Assembly (NCBI RefSeq): GCF_000282655.1
Contig: NZ_AKIV01000045.1
Span: 1-58,011, forward strand
Length of the DNA stretch: 58,011 nt
Source of the DNA: Polaromonas sp. CF318
Lineage (GTDB): Bacteria; Pseudomonadota; Gammaproteobacteria; Burkholderiales; Burkholderiaceae_C
Direction: 5' to 3'
The first letter of the stretch is position 1, and every line of letters starts with the position of its first letter. Position numbers and translations under genes: made by a program. Shown here one piece after another: positions 17,551 through 26,551 of the stretch. A model generated the notes under the pieces. It saw only the letters and a list, made by a program, of their open reading frames with translations. It was not told the origin of the DNA and did no database searches.

Positions 17551-18552
17551 TCAGTCCGCATCGGGATCCTCCGGCGTATCCGCATCCGGCTCGCGGTCCT
17601 TCAAGCGTTCATCCAGGCGTTTGCGGATAGAACCCGCCTCCTCCAGAAACTGCGCCACCGGCACCGCGGGCGCCATGCGCAATGAAGGCGGGTACAGCGT
17701 GGACAGGTAAAGCTTGTTGGACAGGCGTTTGTTCTGCAGCCAGTTGGTGCCCAGCAAGGCCACCGTGCCGAGCACGGCGATGCCGGCCACCAGCGCGGCC
17801 AGGCCGCGGCGGCGCTGCGGCGCGATGACGGTGAGGTGCACATAAATGCCGGCCGCGACGCCCAGCAGCAGCATCAGGCCCTCAAAACGCGCCAGGCTTT
17901 CGAGCGAGAACATAAAGGCCAGCAGGCCGGCCAGGGTGGACACCGCTTGCACCGCGAGCGAGCTGAAGCAGGCAATGCGCACATGGCGCCAGAACTGCAG
18001 GTGGCCGGTGAACAGCTTGGTGGCCAGCGCCCACAGCCCGGCCCAGACGCTGACCGCCAGGACCACTCCGCCCAGCAGGCCGGGCAGTTGCCGCGCGAGC
18101 TGCGAGGGCTCGGTCAGCGTGAGCCAGGACTGACCCAGCACCAGGGCCAGCATGCCGGCCAGGGCCAGCAGCGTCCAGCCGGTGGTGCGCCAGGGGAAAT
18201 GCGGCAACAGCTCCTCGGCCGCCACAGGTGCCTCGGCCAGGCGCAGGCCCAGCTTGAGGCGGCCCAGCGTCAGGGCCTCGCTCGCGGGCCAGTTGAATTG
18301 CGCATCGCGGCCGTGGCGGGCCCGGCCCAGGGCCACGCCGTTGACGCTGTCCAGCACCTGCACGCTGACGCCGCCCTCGGGCGTGCGGCTGATGCGCAGG
18401 TGTTCGCCGGCCACGTGGCTGTCGTCGAGCACCAGGTCGCACGTGAGCGCGCGCCCCGCGGTGACGGGCCAGTGCCGCACCTCGAGGCGGGCGACCAGGG
18501 CGCCGGTTCGGTCGGTGGCCTGCAGCAGGCCCAGGATAGGGGTGGCGCTCAT
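17551..18552 (-). CDS. FHA-domain membrane protein
   Basis: A 333-residue protein with a forkhead-associated domain at the N-terminus (residues ~10-95; the GR-A-x4-DLVLDDSHVAGEH segment contains the phosphopeptide-binding Arg, Ser and His pattern), then about five hydrophobic helices between residues ~125 and ~275, and an acidic tail ending DPDAD. FHA domains bind phosphothreonine, here presumably on the cytoplasmic side. The ATG at 18552 overlaps the stop of the protease gene (ATGA), so the two are coupled. With an odd number of helices the tail would face the periplasm, where the protease acts. No close family name recognised; role inferred as signalling between phosphorylation and envelope proteolysis. 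Confidence 0.82.
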   Translation of the reverse strand: MSATPILGLLQATDRTGALVARLEVRHWPVTAGRALTCDLVLDDSHVAGEHLRISRTPEGGVSVQVLDSVNGVALGRARHGRDAQFNWPASEALTLGRLKLGLRLAEAPVAAEELLPHFPWRTTGWTLLALAGMLALVLGQSWLTLTEPSQLARQLPGLLGGVVLAVSVWAGLWALATKLFTGHLQFWRHVRIACFSSLAVQAVSTLAGLLAFMFSLESLARFEGLMLLLGVAAGIYVHLTVIAPQRRRGLAALVAGIAVLGTVALLGTNWLQNKRLSNKLYLSTLYPPSLRMAPAVPVAQFLEEAGSIRKRLDERLKDREPDADTPEDPDAD

Positions 18553-19919
18553 TTGGCGGCCTCCCACTTGAAGCCGGCGAGGTAATGCGCGACCAGCTTG
18601 AGGCCGTTCTCGAAACTCACGCCCTGCGCATCCATGCGGCCCTGCACGCCGCGCGTGGACTGGTTGACCGACATGGTGAGCACCGACACGTCGTAAAGGC
18701 CGGTCAGCTTGCGGTAGGCGCTCATGCAGACCACGGCGCGCATGGGCATGCCGCCGGTTTCGACGAAGCGTTCAGAACATTCGGCGGGCGTGGCCTTGCG
18801 CGAGCCGCGCGTGGCGAAGTATTCATTGGCAAAGCTTTGCGAGTACATCGCGGAAAAGCGCAAGGGGCCCAGCTTGGGCGCGTTGTAGGCCTCGTAGCGC
18901 AGGCGTATGTAGCCGGTGTTGAAGTCGCCGGCGTACACATGGCTGTCGATCTGGCAGTCGGTGCGCTCCAGGTCGAAGGCCTTGAAGTCGGGCTCGCGCC
19001 CGCGGCCCCAGCAGCGGGCCAGCGCATCGTCGGGCACCGGCACGCTGTAGCCGCCGTGCTTTTGCGCGGTCAGCGGCGCGGCGGTAAAGCGCTGCGTCAG
19101 CAAGGCCTGGTGCTCGCCGAGCTGGCGCGCGACCTCGGCATGCGCGGGCTTGGTGATGGGCTGGGCCGTGGCGGCCCTGGCCAGCAGGGCCTGGGCGAAT
19201 TCGGCGGGGATCAGGAAGCTCAGCAAGTCGCCGTCCAGCCGCTTGGAGACGTTGACGCCGACCACCTGGCCCGCGTCGTCGAGGGCCGGGCCGCCGCTCA
19301 TGCCGGGGTTGAGCGCACCGCCGAAAAAGATGCGCGGGTAAAAACTGCGCTGCACCAGGCCGTTGTAAGTGCCTTCGGTGACGGCAAAGCCTATGTCCAG
19401 CGGGTTGCCCAGCGAATAAATGCGCTCGCCGCGCGCCAGCGGGCGGTCGGCGCCGCGAAAGGCCAGCTGCGGCGTCGCGCCCGCGGCCGGCGCCTTCACG
19501 CGCAGCAGGGCCAGGTCGTTGCGCACGTCGAAGGCCAGCAGTTCGACCTCGGCCTCCTTGCCGTCCACCGGCACATAGACGCCGCGGTAGCGCTCGGGCT
19601 CCAGCGCGAGCTGGCTGGCCACGTGGAAGTTGGTGATGATGAGGCCGTTGGCCGAGACGAAAAAGCCCGAGCCCACGCTGGCCTGGGTGTTGGAGTTGCG
19701 CAGCAGGGTGCGTATCTGCACCAGCTTGTCGCGTGTGGTTTCATAGGCGCGCTGGGCATCGCGGGAAATCTGGGCCGGCGCCGCGGCCGTGGCACCGCGC
19801 GCCGGCGCGGGGGCCTGGGCATGGACGGCCTGAAGGCATAAAGCCCCCAGGAGAACGAAGGCGCCCCGCATCGCGCGCAACGGCCCCAAAAATTGCCCAA
19901 AGGGCCTGGAATGATTCAT
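18549..19919 (-). CDS. Trypsin-like serine protease (S1C/Deg-like, no PDZ)
   Basis: A 456-residue exported serine protease. The catalytic residues are visible: TNFHVAS with His99, NDLALL with Asp135, and NPGMSGGPAL with Ser208. A signal peptide precedes (MRGAFVLLGALCLQAVHAQA). After the protease domain a ~200-residue region without a recognisable PDZ domain follows, containing four cysteines (for example ARCWGRG, DCQIDS, ECSERF, VVCMSAY) that could form periplasmic disulfides. The ATG at 19919 gives a long n-region; an internal ATG at 19871 starts directly at the signal peptide and may be the true start. Its gene overlaps the FHA membrane protein gene by 4 nt. Divergent from amn. Confidence 0.88.
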   Translation of the reverse strand: MNHSRPFGQFLGPLRAMRGAFVLLGALCLQAVHAQAPAPARGATAAAPAQISRDAQRAYETTRDKLVQIRTLLRNSNTQASVGSGFFVSANGLIITNFHVASQLALEPERYRGVYVPVDGKEAEVELLAFDVRNDLALLRVKAPAAGATPQLAFRGADRPLARGERIYSLGNPLDIGFAVTEGTYNGLVQRSFYPRIFFGGALNPGMSGGPALDDAGQVVGVNVSKRLDGDLLSFLIPAEFAQALLARAATAQPITKPAHAEVARQLGEHQALLTQRFTAAPLTAQKHGGYSVPVPDDALARCWGRGREPDFKAFDLERTDCQIDSHVYAGDFNTGYIRLRYEAYNAPKLGPLRFSAMYSQSFANEYFATRGSRKATPAECSERFVETGGMPMRAVVCMSAYRKLTGLYDVSVLTMSVNQSTRGVQGRMDAQGVSFENGLKLVAHYLAGFKWEAAK

Positions 19920-19973
19920 CGACGCATTCTAGGGGCTGAAGATGAAGAACAGCCTCCGGGGAGTTGCCGCACA

Positions 19974-21518
19974 ATGGCAACCTACACAGTACACAGCAGA
20001 AAGACAGGCCAGCCCTTCATGCCCTATCTCCCTCCCTTCATCGCCCCCACCCGTTACAGCGACCCGGCCGCCGCGCTGGCCCAGGTCCGCGCGATTTACG
20101 ACCAGCAGATCGCCCACTTGCGCGACGCGATGCAGCGTTATGTGGCCGGCGAAACCCTGCCCGGCCATGTGCGCGCCTGCTACCCCTTTGTGCGCATACA
20201 CACCGACACGGTGGCGCGCGCCATCCTGGAGACGCCCGACATCTCGCAACTGAGCTTCGGCTTTGTGGCCGGCCCGGGCCGCTTTGAAACCACGCTGACC
20301 CGGCCCGACCTTTTTGGCAACTACTACCTCGAGCAGTTCCGCCTCTTGATGCAGAACCACGACGTGGAGCTCGAAGTCGGCACCAGCGCGCAGCCGATAC
20401 CCATCCACTTCTCGTTCGCGGAGAATGACCACATCGAGGGCAGCATGACGGCGGCGCGCCGCATGCTGATGCGCGATGTGTTCGACCTGCCCGACCTGAG
20501 CGCCATGGACGACGGCATCGCCAACGGCACTTACGAGCCCCTGCCCGGCGAGCCGCAGCCGCTGGCGCTGTTCACCGCCGCGCGCGTCGACTATTCGCTG
20601 CAGCGCCTGCGCCACTACACCGGCACCTCGCCGCACTGGTTCCAGAACTTCGTGCTGTTCACCAACTACCAGTTTTATATCGACGAGTTCGTGCGCCTGG
20701 GCCATGAGGCCATGGCCGACCCGGACAGCGAATACATCGCCTTCATCGAACCCGGCAATGTGGTGACCCGGCGCACCGGCCTGCCCGCCGCCGAGGGCGA
20801 CGAGCTCGGCGTGCCGCCGCCGCGCCTGCCGCAGATGCCGGGCTACCACCTGCTGCGCGCCGACCACAGCGGCATCACCATGGTCAACATCGGCGTGGGC
20901 CCGGCCAACGCCAAGAACATCACCGACCACATCGCCGTGCTGCGCCCGCACGCCTGGGTCATGCTGGGCCACTGCGCGGGCCTGCGCAACAGCCAGCAGC
21001 TGGGCGACTACGTACTGGCCCACGGTTATGTGCGCGAAGACCATGTGCTGGACGAGGAACTGCCTTTGTGGGTGCCTATCCCGGCGCTGGCCGAAATCCA
21101 GGTCGCGCTGGAAAAAGCCGTGGCCGACGTGACCCATGCGGTCGGGCCCGATCTCAAGCGCATCATGCGCACCGGCACCGTGGCCTCCACCGACAACCGC
21201 AACTGGGAATTGCTGCCGGGCAACCAGCCGCAGCGCCGCTTCAGCCAGAGCCGCGCGGTGGCGCTGGACATGGAAAGCGCGACCATCGCGGCCAATGGTT
21301 TTCGCTTTCGCGTACCCTACGGCACCCTGCTGTGCGTGAGCGACAAGCCGCTGCACGGCGAGATCAAGCTGCCCGGCATGGCCAACCACTTCTACCGCGA
21401 ACGCGTGGACCAGCACCTGCGCATAGGCATACGCGCCATCGAGTTGCTGCGCGCCGAGGGCATCACACAGCTGCACAGCCGCAAGCTGCGCAGTTTTTCG
21501 GAAGTCGCTTTCCAGTAA
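19974..21518 (+). CDS. amn: AMP nucleosidase
   Basis: Hydrolyses AMP to adenine and ribose 5-phosphate, controlling purine nucleotide pools. The protein (514 residues from this start, E. coli Amn has 484) shows the N-terminal Amn domain (YDQQIAHLRDAMQRY, CYPFVRI) and a C-terminal nucleoside-phosphorylase fold with GVGPANAKNITDH, HVWxMLGHCAGLR-like segment, and ALDMESATIAANGFRFRVPYG holding the ME pair that binds the ribose. I chose the ATG at 19974 because GGGGAG lies 11 nt upstream; the ATG at 20019 (MPYLPPFIAP) is an alternative that starts right at the conserved part. The dipeptidase gene follows 8 nt after its stop. Confidence 0.94.
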   Translation: MATYTVHSRKTGQPFMPYLPPFIAPTRYSDPAAALAQVRAIYDQQIAHLRDAMQRYVAGETLPGHVRACYPFVRIHTDTVARAILETPDISQLSFGFVAGPGRFETTLTRPDLFGNYYLEQFRLLMQNHDVELEVGTSAQPIPIHFSFAENDHIEGSMTAARRMLMRDVFDLPDLSAMDDGIANGTYEPLPGEPQPLALFTAARVDYSLQRLRHYTGTSPHWFQNFVLFTNYQFYIDEFVRLGHEAMADPDSEYIAFIEPGNVVTRRTGLPAAEGDELGVPPPRLPQMPGYHLLRADHSGITMVNIGVGPANAKNITDHIAVLRPHAWVMLGHCAGLRNSQQLGDYVLAHGYVREDHVLDEELPLWVPIPALAEIQVALEKAVADVTHAVGPDLKRIMRTGTVASTDNRNWELLPGNQPQRRFSQSRAVALDMESATIAANGFRFRVPYGTLLCVSDKPLHGEIKLPGMANHFYRERVDQHLRIGIRAIELLRAEGITQLHSRKLRSFSEVAFQ

Positions 21519-21526
21519 ACCGGGCC

Positions 21527-22096
21527 ATGACCCCAGCGCCCCTCGTCCAGATCCGGGAAGCCACGCACGATGTCGTGATCGACATGATGTATGCGCGGCC
21601 CGACAACTTCACGGGCCAGGTGATCTACGGCCACAAGCTCTGCTTTCTGCACCCCGAGGCCGAGGCCTGCCTGCGGCGCGCGGTGGCGGGCGCGCGCGCC
21701 TTTGGCTTCAAGCTCAAGATTTTTGACGCCTTCCGCCCGCACGAGGCGCAGGAAGCGCTGTGGGCGGTGCTGCCCGTGCCCGGTTATGTGGCCGACCCGG
21801 CCAAGGGCTCCAACCACACACGCGGCGTGGCGGTGGACCTGACCCTGCTGGACGCCCAAGGCCATGAGCTGGACATGGGCACACCGGTGGACACCATGAC
21901 GGCGGCCTCGCACCATTTTTATCCCGACCTTTCGGCCGCGGTACAGCTCAACCGCATGAAGCTGCTGACCATCATGCTGGAGGCCGGCTTTGTGCACCAC
22001 CCCATGGAATGGTGGCATTACCAGCTGCCCGAGGCCAAGGAGTTCGAGCTGGTTAGCAGCGCCGTGTTTGCCGGCTGCCTGGACGCCGCGGCCTGA
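21527..22096 (+). CDS. ddpX: D-alanyl-D-alanine dipeptidase (VanX/DdpX type)
   Basis: A 189-residue zinc dipeptidase of family M15D that cleaves D-Ala-D-Ala to D-alanine. The zinc and catalytic motifs are SNHTRGVAVDLTL (His97 and Asp104) and EWWH (Glu161, His164), and Arg70 in IFDAFRPHEAQ stabilises the transition state. No signal peptide is visible, so it should be cytoplasmic like VanX and DdpX, and without vanH/vanA nearby it is more likely for D-Ala recycling than for glycopeptide resistance. Starts 8 nt after the amn stop, suggesting one transcript, and converges on the MscS gene with a short gap. Confidence 0.9.
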   Translation: MTPAPLVQIREATHDVVIDMMYARPDNFTGQVIYGHKLCFLHPEAEACLRRAVAGARAFGFKLKIFDAFRPHEAQEALWAVLPVPGYVADPAKGSNHTRGVAVDLTLLDAQGHELDMGTPVDTMTAASHHFYPDLSAAVQLNRMKLLTIMLEAGFVHHPMEWWHYQLPEAKEFELVSSAVFAGCLDAAA

Positions 22097-22112
22097 AGAA
22101 GCCGCTCGGGGC

Positions 22113-23213
22113 TCAGGCCTGCGCAGGCAGGCTGCCGGGGGTCTTCGCGCCCTCGGGATCGCCCTTTTCCGTGATCTCGGCCCGCATGGTGGGCAGGAAC
22201 CGCGGGTACTCGCGCTGCATGAAATCCACCAGCGCCTCGCGCACCTTGCAGCGCAAATCCCAGTTAAGCCCCGAGTTGCCCGAGGTCACCAGCACACGCA
22301 GCTGCATGCTGCGCTCGCCAGCCTCCACCACCTGGAGCAGGCACAAACGTTTGTCCCATTCGGGCGCCGCCTCGCAGGCGCGGCGCGCGGCCTGGCGCAG
22401 CGGCTCCAGCGGCATGCGGTAATCCACCCACATAAACACCGTGCCTATGATCTGCGCGCTGTTGCGCGTCCAGTTCTGGAAGGGATTCTCGATGAACCAC
22501 TGCAGCGGGATGATCATGCGCCGCTCGTCCCAGATCTTGAGCACCACATAGGTGCCGGTGATTTCCTCGACGCGGCCCCACTCGCCCTGCACGATGAGCA
22601 CGTCGTCGATGCGCAGCGGCTGGGCCAGCGCGAGCTGCAGGCCTGCGATCAGGTTGCTGAACACCGGCCGGGCCGCGATACCGGCGACGATGCCGATCAC
22701 ACCGGCCGAGGCCAGCAGGCTGGCGCCCAACTGGCGCGCGCCCGGGAAGGTCATCAGCATCAGCGACAGGCCGGCGATCAGCACCATCACATCGGCGGTG
22801 CGCGCAAGCAGCCGCGTCTGGGTGTGGATGCGGCGCGCATTGAGGTTGTCTTCGACCTCGACGGAATGCTGGCCGATCACGCCTTGGGCCATGCCATCAA
22901 TGGCGCGCAGCGCCAGCCAGGTCAGGGTGGCCAGCAGCAGCAGGGCATTGCCGTGGCGCACCTGGGAAATCAGCGGCAGCGCATCGGGCGCGGCCTGCCA
23001 GACGGCCTGCAGCGCAATCAGGGGCAAGGCGAAACGTGTGGGCCGCCAGCTGCGGCGCGCCACCGCGCTGGAGATGGGCAGGTTGCGCGTGAGGCGCCAG
23101 ATCACCGCGGCGCCGACGCGGTGCACCACCAGGGCCAGCACCACGGCCACGACGGCTGACAGCAGCACGCGCCAGGCGGAATCCTCCAGCAGGTGAAGAT
23201 CGCCGACATTCAT
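22113..23213 (-). CDS. Mechanosensitive ion channel, MscS family
   Basis: A 366-residue channel protein. Four hydrophobic helices occupy about residues 12-35, 60-75, 88-105 and 138-158, followed by the pore helix TM3 (SLLASAGVIGIVAGIAARPVFSNLIAG), the hallmark MscS pore, then the beta domain (LRIDDVLIVQGEWGRVEEITGTYVVLKIWDERRMIIPLQWF) and a C-terminal alpha/beta domain. It releases solutes on membrane tension, or in this larger form may have regulatory roles. Starts 40 nt after the purT stop, so likely in the purT transcript. The frame is open upstream, but the ATG at 23213 is the first that gives MscS-like sequence. Confidence 0.93.
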   Translation of the reverse strand: MNVGDLHLLEDSAWRVLLSAVVAVVLALVVHRVGAAVIWRLTRNLPISSAVARRSWRPTRFALPLIALQAVWQAAPDALPLISQVRHGNALLLLATLTWLALRAIDGMAQGVIGQHSVEVEDNLNARRIHTQTRLLARTADVMVLIAGLSLMLMTFPGARQLGASLLASAGVIGIVAGIAARPVFSNLIAGLQLALAQPLRIDDVLIVQGEWGRVEEITGTYVVLKIWDERRMIIPLQWFIENPFQNWTRNSAQIIGTVFMWVDYRMPLEPLRQAARRACEAAPEWDKRLCLLQVVEAGERSMQLRVLVTSGNSGLNWDLRCKVREALVDFMQREYPRFLPTMRAEITEKGDPEGAKTPGSLPAQA

Positions 23214-23253
23214 CTGTGAACCGCTCCTGCCGTGGCCCCAGCTTCCCGGCGCT

Positions 23254-24459
23254 TCAGCCGGCCTTGCGCGGGCGCACCAGCGCGGCCGCCGTTTTGGCAT
23301 TGATGCGCGCGGTCTCCACGTCGGCGTCAAAGGCCAAGGCCACGCCCATGCGGCGTTTCACAAAACTCTCGGGCTTGCCGAAGAGGCGGATGTCGGAATT
23401 GGGCACGCGCAGCGCCTCGGCCACGCCCTCGAAGACGATGCCCTGGGCATCGACACCGCCGTAGATCACGGCGCTGGCGCCCGGGCTCTTGAGCGCGGTG
23501 TTGACCGGCAGGCCCAGGATGGCGCGCGCATGCAGCTCGAACTCGTTCTGCCACTGCGTGCACATCGTCACCATGCCGGTGTCGTGCGGGCGTGGGCTCA
23601 CTTCGCTGAACCAGACGTCCTCGCCCTTGACGAACAGCTCGACGCCGAACAGGCCCTGGCCGCCCAGGTTGTCGGTCACGGCCTTGCAGATCTCGCGGCA
23701 TTTTTGCAGCGCGGCCGGCCGCATGGGGTGCGGCTGCCAGCTTTCCACATAGTCGCCGCTGACCTGCACATGGCCTATGGGCTCGCAGAAATGGGTTTCC
23801 ACCTTGCCGTCCGCGCCCAGCGCGCGCACGGTGAGCTGGGTGATTTCGTAGTCGAAGTCGATAAAACCCTCGACGATCACGCGGCCATGGCTCACGCGGC
23901 CGCCGGCCATGGCGTAGTCCCAGGCTTTTTTCACGTCGGCGGGGCCGGAGATCTTGCTCTGGCCCTTGCCCGAGGAACTCATCACCGGTTTGACGATGCA
24001 GGGGTAGCCGGTGGTCGAATCAATGGCGGCCTGCAGCTCCTCCAGGGAGTCGCAGAACACATAGGGACTGGTCGGCAGGCCCAAGGTTTCGGCAGCCAGG
24101 CGGCGTATGCCTTCGCGGTCCATGGTCAGGCGCGCGGCGCGGGCCGTGGGGATCACGCGCACCGTGCCGGCGGCTTCGAGCTCCTCGAGCATGGGCGTGG
24201 CAATGGCTTCGATCTCGGGCACGACCAGGTCGGGCTTTTCCTTTTCAATCAGGGCCTTGAGCTGGGCCGGGTCGCTCATGGTGATGGTGCGTGCATGGTG
24301 GGCCACCTGCTGGCCCGGCGCGTTCTCGTAACGGTCGGTGGCAATCGTCTCCACACCCAGGCGTTGCAGCGCGATCAGCACCTCCTTGCCCAGCTCGCCG
24401 GAGCCGAGCAGCATGACTTTGGTGGCGTGGGGGGACAAGGGGGTTCCGAAAGTTGTCAT
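23254..24459 (-). CDS. purT: Formate-dependent phosphoribosylglycinamide formyltransferase (GAR transformylase 2)
   Basis: ATP-grasp enzyme of 401 residues that makes formyl-GAR from GAR, formate and ATP in purine synthesis. Evidence includes the N-terminal preATP-grasp Rossmann segment ([14 protein letters not shown]), [15 protein letters not shown], the ATP-grasp lid ([11 protein letters not shown]), and [15 protein letters not shown], the Mg/ATP binding end. I chose the ATG at 24459, which gives [21 protein letters not shown] as in relatives. The mscS gene follows 40 nt downstream. Confidence 0.96.
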   Translation of the reverse strand: MTTFGTPLSPHATKVMLLGSGELGKEVLIALQRLGVETIATDRYENAPGQQVAHHARTITMSDPAQLKALIEKEKPDLVVPEIEAIATPMLEELEAAGTVRVIPTARAARLTMDREGIRRLAAETLGLPTSPYVFCDSLEELQAAIDSTTGYPCIVKPVMSSSGKGQSKISGPADVKKAWDYAMAGGRVSHGRVIVEGFIDFDYEITQLTVRALGADGKVETHFCEPIGHVQVSGDYVESWQPHPMRPAALQKCREICKAVTDNLGGQGLFGVELFVKGEDVWFSEVSPRPHDTGMVTMCTQWQNEFELHARAILGLPVNTALKSPGASAVIYGGVDAQGIVFEGVAEALRVPNSDIRLFGKPESFVKRRMGVALAFDADVETARINAKTAAALVRPRKAG

Positions 24460-24602
24460 AGATATAGGTATAGGTAAGCGCTGAAGAGGGAAGTGGGGAA
24501 AGGCGACGGCAGGGGCAGGCACCTGGGCTTACTTTACTGCACCGGCTCCGCGCGCCCGGGTAGGACGTTTGCCCTTGCCCAGCACCGGACATTCCCGTCA
24601 GA

Positions 24603-24617
24603 TGATAATTATTCTCA
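24603..24617. promoter_or_regulatory. Fur box before siderophore-interacting protein gene
   Basis: TGATAAT-T-ATTCTCA, a 7-1-7 Fur site with one mismatch to the TGATAATnATTATCA consensus. It ends 54 nt before the ATG at 24672, so the gene is probably repressed when iron is plentiful. Confidence 0.72.
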
Positions 24618-24671
24618 ACTAGAACACTTCACCTCAAGCGGCCTTGATGTGCCGCCACCCGAAAGACCCGT

Positions 24672-25487
24672 ATGTCCACCCTACCCGCTTCCCCATCCGC
24701 TCCCGCACCCGAGGCCGCCCCGCGCAAACGCCGTCCGCCGCGCCGCGTGCAGGTCACCCGTGTGCAGACGCTGAGCCCGCTGATGCGCCGCATCACGCTG
24801 CAGGGCGCGGAACTCGAAGGCTTTGAAGCCAACGACCCGGCAAGCTACATGAAGCTGATTTTTCCCGAGCCGGGGCAAACCGAACCCGAACGCCCGCTGC
24901 CCGACGCACCCCGCCCCAAGTCCATGCGCACCTACACGCCGCTGGCCGTGCGCAATGAGGTGCATGAAGTCGACGTCGACTTTGTGCTGCACGGCGACGG
25001 CCCCGCCTCCACCTGGGCCGCGCAGGCGCAGGCCGGCCAGGTGCTGTATCTGATGGGCCCCGGCCCCGGCTACAAACTCGCGCTCGATGCACCCGTGCAC
25101 GTGCTGATAGGCGACGACAGCGCCCTGCCCGCGTTTGAAACCATCCTGGCCGCCCTGCCCGCGAGTGCACAGGCGCAGGTGCTGGTCGAAGTGGTCGATG
25201 CCGCCGAGGAACGCTCGCTGCACAGCGCCGCAAAAGTGCAGGCCCGCTGGGTGGCGCGCGGCACAGACAACACCCAGGCCGGCACCGCACTGGAAGCCGC
25301 CCTGCGCCAAGCCGGCGCACCCGCAGCCGATGCCCGCATCTACCTGGCCTGCGAAGCCGCCGCCATGCGCAGCATCCGTCGGCTGCTGATTGAAGAACTC
25401 GGCGTGGAGCGCAGCCGCATTGTGGGCCGTGGTTACTGGAAGCTGGGAACCGTTAATCACCCGGACCATGATTACGGCGAAGATTGA
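24672..25487 (+). CDS. Siderophore-interacting protein (ferric-siderophore reductase)
   Basis: A 271-residue FAD-binding reductase of the ViuB/YqjH family that releases iron from ferric siderophores using NAD(P)H. The flavin-binding motif RTYTPL is at about 84-89, with the N-terminal V-TRVQTLSPLMRRITLQG barrel strands, and IGDDSALPAFETIL, LACEAAAMRSIRRLL and the WKLG C-terminus with a short acidic tail match the SIP fold. The N-terminus is Pro/Ala/Arg-rich. A Fur box lies just upstream. No receptor or siderophore synthesis genes are adjacent, so it would serve uptake systems elsewhere in the genome. Confidence 0.92.
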   Translation: MSTLPASPSAPAPEAAPRKRRPPRRVQVTRVQTLSPLMRRITLQGAELEGFEANDPASYMKLIFPEPGQTEPERPLPDAPRPKSMRTYTPLAVRNEVHEVDVDFVLHGDGPASTWAAQAQAGQVLYLMGPGPGYKLALDAPVHVLIGDDSALPAFETILAALPASAQAQVLVEVVDAAEERSLHSAAKVQARWVARGTDNTQAGTALEAALRQAGAPAADARIYLACEAAAMRSIRRLLIEELGVERSRIVGRGYWKLGTVNHPDHDYGED

Positions 25488-25567
25488 GCCGGTAAGTCCT
25501 GCAGGGCAGCAGCAACATGGCATGGTTGCGGGCCACCGGCTATGCGCTGGCTTTGGGCACAGTAGCT

Positions 25568-25987
25568 CTATGGCCTGCTGCGACGCCGGGCAAGAAACAA
25601 CACCCCTGGAAAAGATGCCAATTCTCTGGCAAAAAGTAGGGACAAATATGAGCCAGCGATTGTTTGCGTCGATGCCAACTCCTCGTAAAACCATAGCAAG
25701 CAGAAAAGCGCCGGCACCGAAATCCAATGTACGGCGAAGGATGCCTTTCCGAATGTCGATGAAATCAGTGCTCGCTTAACGTCTGTAGATGTTTTGGTTA
25801 CCAAAAACGTGTCCGGCGAAGAATGTACGGCAAGAGACTGCAACACTCCGACAGCAAACCCTATCAACGCGAATAGATAAATCACCTGTAAAGCCGGGGC
25901 TTTTCCAATCGAGAAGCTAGCGGTAGTCAGTAGACCCCACAGAAGAATGAACAAACCGTTAGTTCGAACTGTGAGTGTCTTGTGCAT
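25568..25987 (-). CDS. Hypothetical membrane protein
   Basis: A 139-residue protein with about four membrane helices: ~8-27 (NGLFILLWGLLTTASFS), ~32-53, ~85-103 (HWISVPALFCLLWFY) and ~112-132. No family recognised. The sequence around it (about 25500-26080) is visibly lower in G+C than its neighbours, which suggests recent acquisition. The ribosome site is weak (AAGG 3 nt before the ATG). It stands alone between convergent SIP and the VOC gene. Helix pattern supports a real gene; an antisense frame of similar length lacks such a pattern. Confidence 0.55.
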   Translation of the reverse strand: MHKTLTVRTNGLFILLWGLLTTASFSIGKAPALQVIYLFALIGFAVGVLQSLAVHSSPDTFLVTKTSTDVKRALISSTFGKASFAVHWISVPALFCLLWFYEELASTQTIAGSYLSLLFARELASFPGVLFLARRRSRP

Positions 25988-26082
25988 AGGCCTTGGGCTG
26001 GATTGGTGGTTGCTGTAGCCCCGTCTTCTTGATGGGACACTGGAGAGTCATCGTAAGCGACGCAGGAGTAAAGCATCAAAAT

Positions 26083-26472
26083 TTACCCCGCCTGCCGCGC
26101 ATAGCTTACCGTCAGCATCTCCCACTGGTGCCCCTCAGGCTCGTTCCAGTAAACACCCTTGCCGCCGAACTGGGTGTCGACCTTCCCGTCCATCGGGCCG
26201 CGCACCGTGCTGCGATAGGGAATGCCGGCCGCCTGGATGCGCGCCAGGATGGCGTCGAACTCCTCCGGGCTTACGCGAAAGCAGAAATGCTGGACGGGAA
26301 AGTCCTCGTCCGTGTCAATGAAGTCCAGCGTCAGGCCCTCATTGACATAAACGGCGGAGAAAGGCCCCAGCGCCGTGGGCGCCCAGGGCACGCCCAGCAA
26401 CTCCGCCAGCTGCCGGGCCGAGGCCACCTTGTCGCGGGCCGAAACGATGGCGTGGTCGAGTTCGATGGTCAT
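26083..26472 (-). CDS. VOC (glyoxalase/bleomycin resistance) family protein
   Basis: A 129-residue vicinal-oxygen-chelate protein with the beta-alpha-beta-beta-beta repeat: ELDHAIVSARD at the start (metal-ligand-type His7), VQHFCFRV in the middle (His62 region), and KGVYWNEPEGHQWEMLTV near the end (Glu ligand). It lies 79 nt after pcaG on the same strand and may be part of the pca transcript; related VOC proteins act as dioxygenases, isomerases or lyases on aromatic ring-cleavage products. The ATG at 26472 is the natural start; a longer frame upstream reads through the intergenic gap and pcaG in the wrong frame. Confidence 0.86.
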   Translation of the reverse strand: MTIELDHAIVSARDKVASARQLAELLGVPWAPTALGPFSAVYVNEGLTLDFIDTDEDFPVQHFCFRVSPEEFDAILARIQAAGIPYRSTVRGPMDGKVDTQFGGKGVYWNEPEGHQWEMLTVSYARQAG

Positions 26473-26551
26473 GCAGGTCTCCGTGGGGGAACTGCTTTTA
26501 TAGCGCTCCCACGGCCGGCCTGCCACGCGAGGACCTGACAGCCCTCTGCCT

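Noticed and set aside
19929..21476. Open frame of 515 codons on the minus strand
   Set aside because: Antisense of amn; GC-rich third positions keep it open.
21527..22096. Vancomycin-resistance determinant
   Set aside because: VanX-like dipeptidase alone, with no vanH or vanA ligase; a recycling role is more likely.
24459..24485. Short tandem ATAGGT repeats before purT
   Set aside because: Only two to three copies over about 20 nt; no evidence of function.
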